The notes under the pieces: model-generated | Database searches by the model: none | What the model was told of the DNA's origin: nothing | Seen by the model: the letters and a program-made list of their open reading frames with translations, nothing else | Program-made: the position numbers and the translations under genes | Shown here: piece by piece, positions 62,229 to 64,000 of the stretch | Numbering within the stretch: position 1 is the first letter of the stretch | Layout: each line of letters starts with the position of its first letter | NCBI RefSeq assembly: GCF_050306235.1 | Contig: NZ_JBLWFH010000004.1 | Span: forward strand, 186,001 to 250,000 | DNA length: 64,000 nt | Origin: Glaciecola sp947496235 | Lineage (GTDB): Bacteria; Pseudomonadota; Gammaproteobacteria; Enterobacterales; Alteromonadaceae | Reading direction: 5' to 3'

Positions 62229-62949
62229 ATTCGGATAAAATTGCGTTGTGGTAGACGTTTTGTACGTCGTCACAATCTTCTAGCATATCCATAAATTTAT
62301 CGAAGGTTGGTCTATCTTCTTCTGAGATTTCGGTTTGGGTTTGTGGCACGAAACTGATTTCTTCTACGTCGAACTCAATACCTTCAAAGGCATCTGTTAA
62401 TGCGGTTTTCGCTTTGAAAAATTCAGTATGTGGAACAAATACAGTTACAGCTCCGTCTTCTACTTCGACGTCTTGCACATCTACATCGGCTTCCATAAGC
62501 GCTTCTAGTACTTCTTCATCATCATCGCCAGCAAAGCGGAAGATAGCCAAATGATCAAACATGTGAGAGGCTGAGCCAGGTGCACCTAATTTACTATCAG
62601 TTTTAGTAAAACAATTACGTACATCGGTAATTGTGCGGTTAGCATTGTCAGTTAAACAGTCGACAATAACCATACAACCACCAGGTCCAAAGCCTTCATA
62701 GCGGCTCGGGGTAAAGTCTTCACCGGCACCGCCCACTGCTTTATCAATTGCCTTATCAATAACGTGACTTGGTACCTGATCTTTTTTCGCTTTCTCTATC
62801 ATACGTTTTAATGACAAATTTGCTTCAGGATCTGGTCCGCCATTCTTGGCAATCACATAAATTTCTTTTCCATATTTGGAATAAACTTTGGTTTTCTGCG
62901 CAGCCGTCTTGGCCATCGCTACCTTTCTTACTTCGAAACTTCGTCCCAT
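62227..62949 (-). CDS. YebC/PmpR (TACO1) family protein, YeeN type
   Basis: A 240-residue protein of the YebC/TACO1 family, which acts on ribosomes to relieve stalling at proline-rich stretches (or as a DNA-binding regulator in other reports). The start MGRSFEVRKVAMAKTAAQK, then YSKYGKEIYVIAKNGGPDPEANLSLKRMIEKAKKDQVP and YEGFGPGGCMVIVDCLTDNANRT are typical of the YeeN branch; the acidic C-terminal half is as expected. Its stop codon lies in repeat copy 6. A short AAGGTG/CACCTT hairpin is seen in its leader (about 62983-63000). Confidence 0.9.
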   Translation of the reverse strand: MGRSFEVRKVAMAKTAAQKTKVYSKYGKEIYVIAKNGGPDPEANLSLKRMIEKAKKDQVPSHVIDKAIDKAVGGAGEDFTPSRYEGFGPGGCMVIVDCLTDNANRTITDVRNCFTKTDSKLGAPGSASHMFDHLAIFRFAGDDDEEVLEALMEADVDVQDVEVEDGAVTVFVPHTEFFKAKTALTDAFEGIEFDVEEISFVPQTQTEISEEDRPTFDKFMDMLEDCDDVQNVYHNAILSE

Positions 62950-63044
62950 CTTATTCTCTTCTTTTCTTTTTAAAGCGGTAAGGTGCTAATTCACCTTTAG
63001 TTGCGCGTATTATACAAATTAGTTTGAATACTATGAAGTGATTA

Positions 63045-64000
63045 TCATGCTAAATGCGGTAATGCTAAATATGCGTGCGATTGCATTTCTTGAAGACGGC
63101 TTAAACAACGCTGAAATTCAAAATTCAATCGTCCCTTGCTATACAGTTTTTCCATAGGTACTTCACTGGAGATAATCAACTTTACTTTTCGTTCGTAGAA
63201 CTCATCTACCATGGCAATAAATCGGCGAGCCACATCATCAATGTTTTCGCTCATCTGCTCAACATTGGCCACTAATACAGTATTAAACTCTCGACTTAGC
63301 TCAATATAATCAGTTTGACTTCTAGGACCGTCACATAACGCCCTGAACTCAAACATAATGACATTTTCCGATTTTTTTATAACCGGAATTTTACGTCCTT
63401 CTACTTCAATATGGTTTTCATCTGAGCACTTTTCAGCGGCCAACAATTCGAAATATTTGTCCAGATTCTTTTGAGCATCATCGTCTAATGGATAGTGATA
63501 AATCTCAGCCTGTTCTAAGGTTCTCAAGCGATAATCAACACCGCTGTCGACATTAATCACTCGGGTATTTTGGTTAATTAGCTCAATCGCCGGAAGAAAT
63601 CTGGCTCGTTGTAATCCGTTTTTATACAAATCATCTGGTACTATGTTAGAAGTCGCCACCAACACTATGCCTTGTGCAAAAAGCTCTTGCAGCAAAGTAC
63701 CTAAAATCATGGCATCGGTAATATCCGACACGAAGAATTCATCGAAACAAATTATTTTAGTTTCTGAGGCTATTTTTCTAGCGATTATTTTTAACGGATC
63801 AGATTGCTTATCAAGGGCTTTCAATTCTTGATGAATTCGGTGCATAAATCGATGGAAATGCACGCGCATTTTTTTCTTAAATGGTAAACATTCATAGAAA
63901 GTGTCTACCAAGTAAGTTTTGCCTCTACCAACGCCGCCATAGAAGTATATCCCTTGAATACTTGGACGCGTCATACCTTTTCCAAACTTTTCAGCTAATT
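63045..64000 (-). CDS. zapE: ZapE/AFG1-like ATPase, N-terminus beyond the window
   Basis: The frame continues through the right edge with no stop, so the N-terminal part is missing; at least 317 residues are present. Walker A is GGVGRGKT followed by YLVDTFYECLP, and Walker B is ICFDEFFVSDITDAMIL, both diagnostic of ZapE/AFG1. An ATG at 63972-63974 lies just before Walker A and is internal, since family members have about 60 residues upstream. ZapE is a cell-division ATPase that acts at the Z-ring late in constriction. Confidence 0.92.
   Translation of the reverse strand, partial: LAEKFGKGMTRPSIQGIYFYGGVGRGKTYLVDTFYECLPFKKKMRVHFHRFMHRIHQELKALDKQSDPLKIIARKIASETKIICFDEFFVSDITDAMILGTLLQELFAQGIVLVATSNIVPDDLYKNGLQRARFLPAIELINQNTRVINVDSGVDYRLRTLEQAEIYHYPLDDDAQKNLDKYFELLAAEKCSDENHIEVEGRKIPVIKKSENVIMFEFRALCDGPRSQTDYIELSREFNTVLVANVEQMSENIDDVARRFIAMVDEFYERKVKLIISSEVPMEKLYSKGRLNFEFQRCLSRLQEMQSHAYLALPHLA

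Overview
The window is AT-rich, densely packed chromosomal DNA from a marine-type gammaproteobacterium, most likely of the Alteromonadales/Alteromonadaceae. This placement is inferred from the gene families: H-NOX with a hybrid kinase, LapG/LapD, a VpsP-like protein, many sulfotransferases, a YeeN-type YebC and a type A RNase P RNA. No prophage, CRISPR array, plasmid gene or ribosomal RNA is visible.

Layout. 1-7.0 kb: the end of a CheY-like regulator, an LrgA/LrgB membrane pair with a small unknown gene, a CAU-anticodon tRNA (best read as tRNA-Ile2), an XRE regulator, two unknown exported or membrane proteins, PsiE, a porin and a small PstS-like protein closed by a strong terminator. 7.1-14.5 kb: an ArnC-like / VTT / ArnT-like trio that probably modifies an envelope glycolipid, converging on an RND efflux pump and its adaptor. 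14.6-20.7 kb: a nitric-oxide-type signalling operon (H-NOX, hybrid histidine kinase, response regulator with an unrecognised output region), divergent from a CACHE-GGDEF-EAL phosphodiesterase.

20.8-54 kb: a large exopolysaccharide locus. It holds ManC (GDP-mannose), a beta-helix lipoprotein, two tandem exported proteins with CTERM-like tails, five sulfotransferase-family genes, an acyltransferase, a Wzx flippase, a serine-acetyltransferase-like enzyme, a GT14, two GT4 and a WecG-type glycosyltransferase, two Wzy/ligase-type proteins, an M12B-like secreted metalloprotease, the c-di-GMP adhesion switch LapG/LapD, and the export machinery (outer-membrane barrel, Wza-like protein, BY-kinase, PHP phosphatase, VpsP-like protein). 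The initiating transferase (WcaJ type) is divergent from the export operon, and the 430-bp gap between them carries one sigma-54-like -24/-12 element facing each way. The inference is a sulfated Wzx/Wzy-type exopolysaccharide whose production could be tied to sigma-54 activators, and biofilm behaviour tied to c-di-GMP and NO.

54-64 kb: an HDAC-family protein, a BrxR/CapW-like WYL regulator with an inverted-repeat operator candidate, a TerB-like protein, a DUF2306-like membrane protein, a DesK/NarL-type two-component system, a GNAT-nitrilase fusion, rnpB, a REP-associated tyrosine transposase (RAYT) flanked by inverted copies of a 19-bp repeat (six copies in 3 kb), a YebC-family protein and the C-terminal part of ZapE running off the end.

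The points most worth a second look are the five-sulfotransferase locus with poly-G tracts in two of its genes, the divergent sigma-54-like promoters, the RAYT/REP-like array whose copies touch the ends of two genes and the rnpB promoter, the H-NOX system with an undescribed output protein, and the orphan BrxR/CapW regulator.
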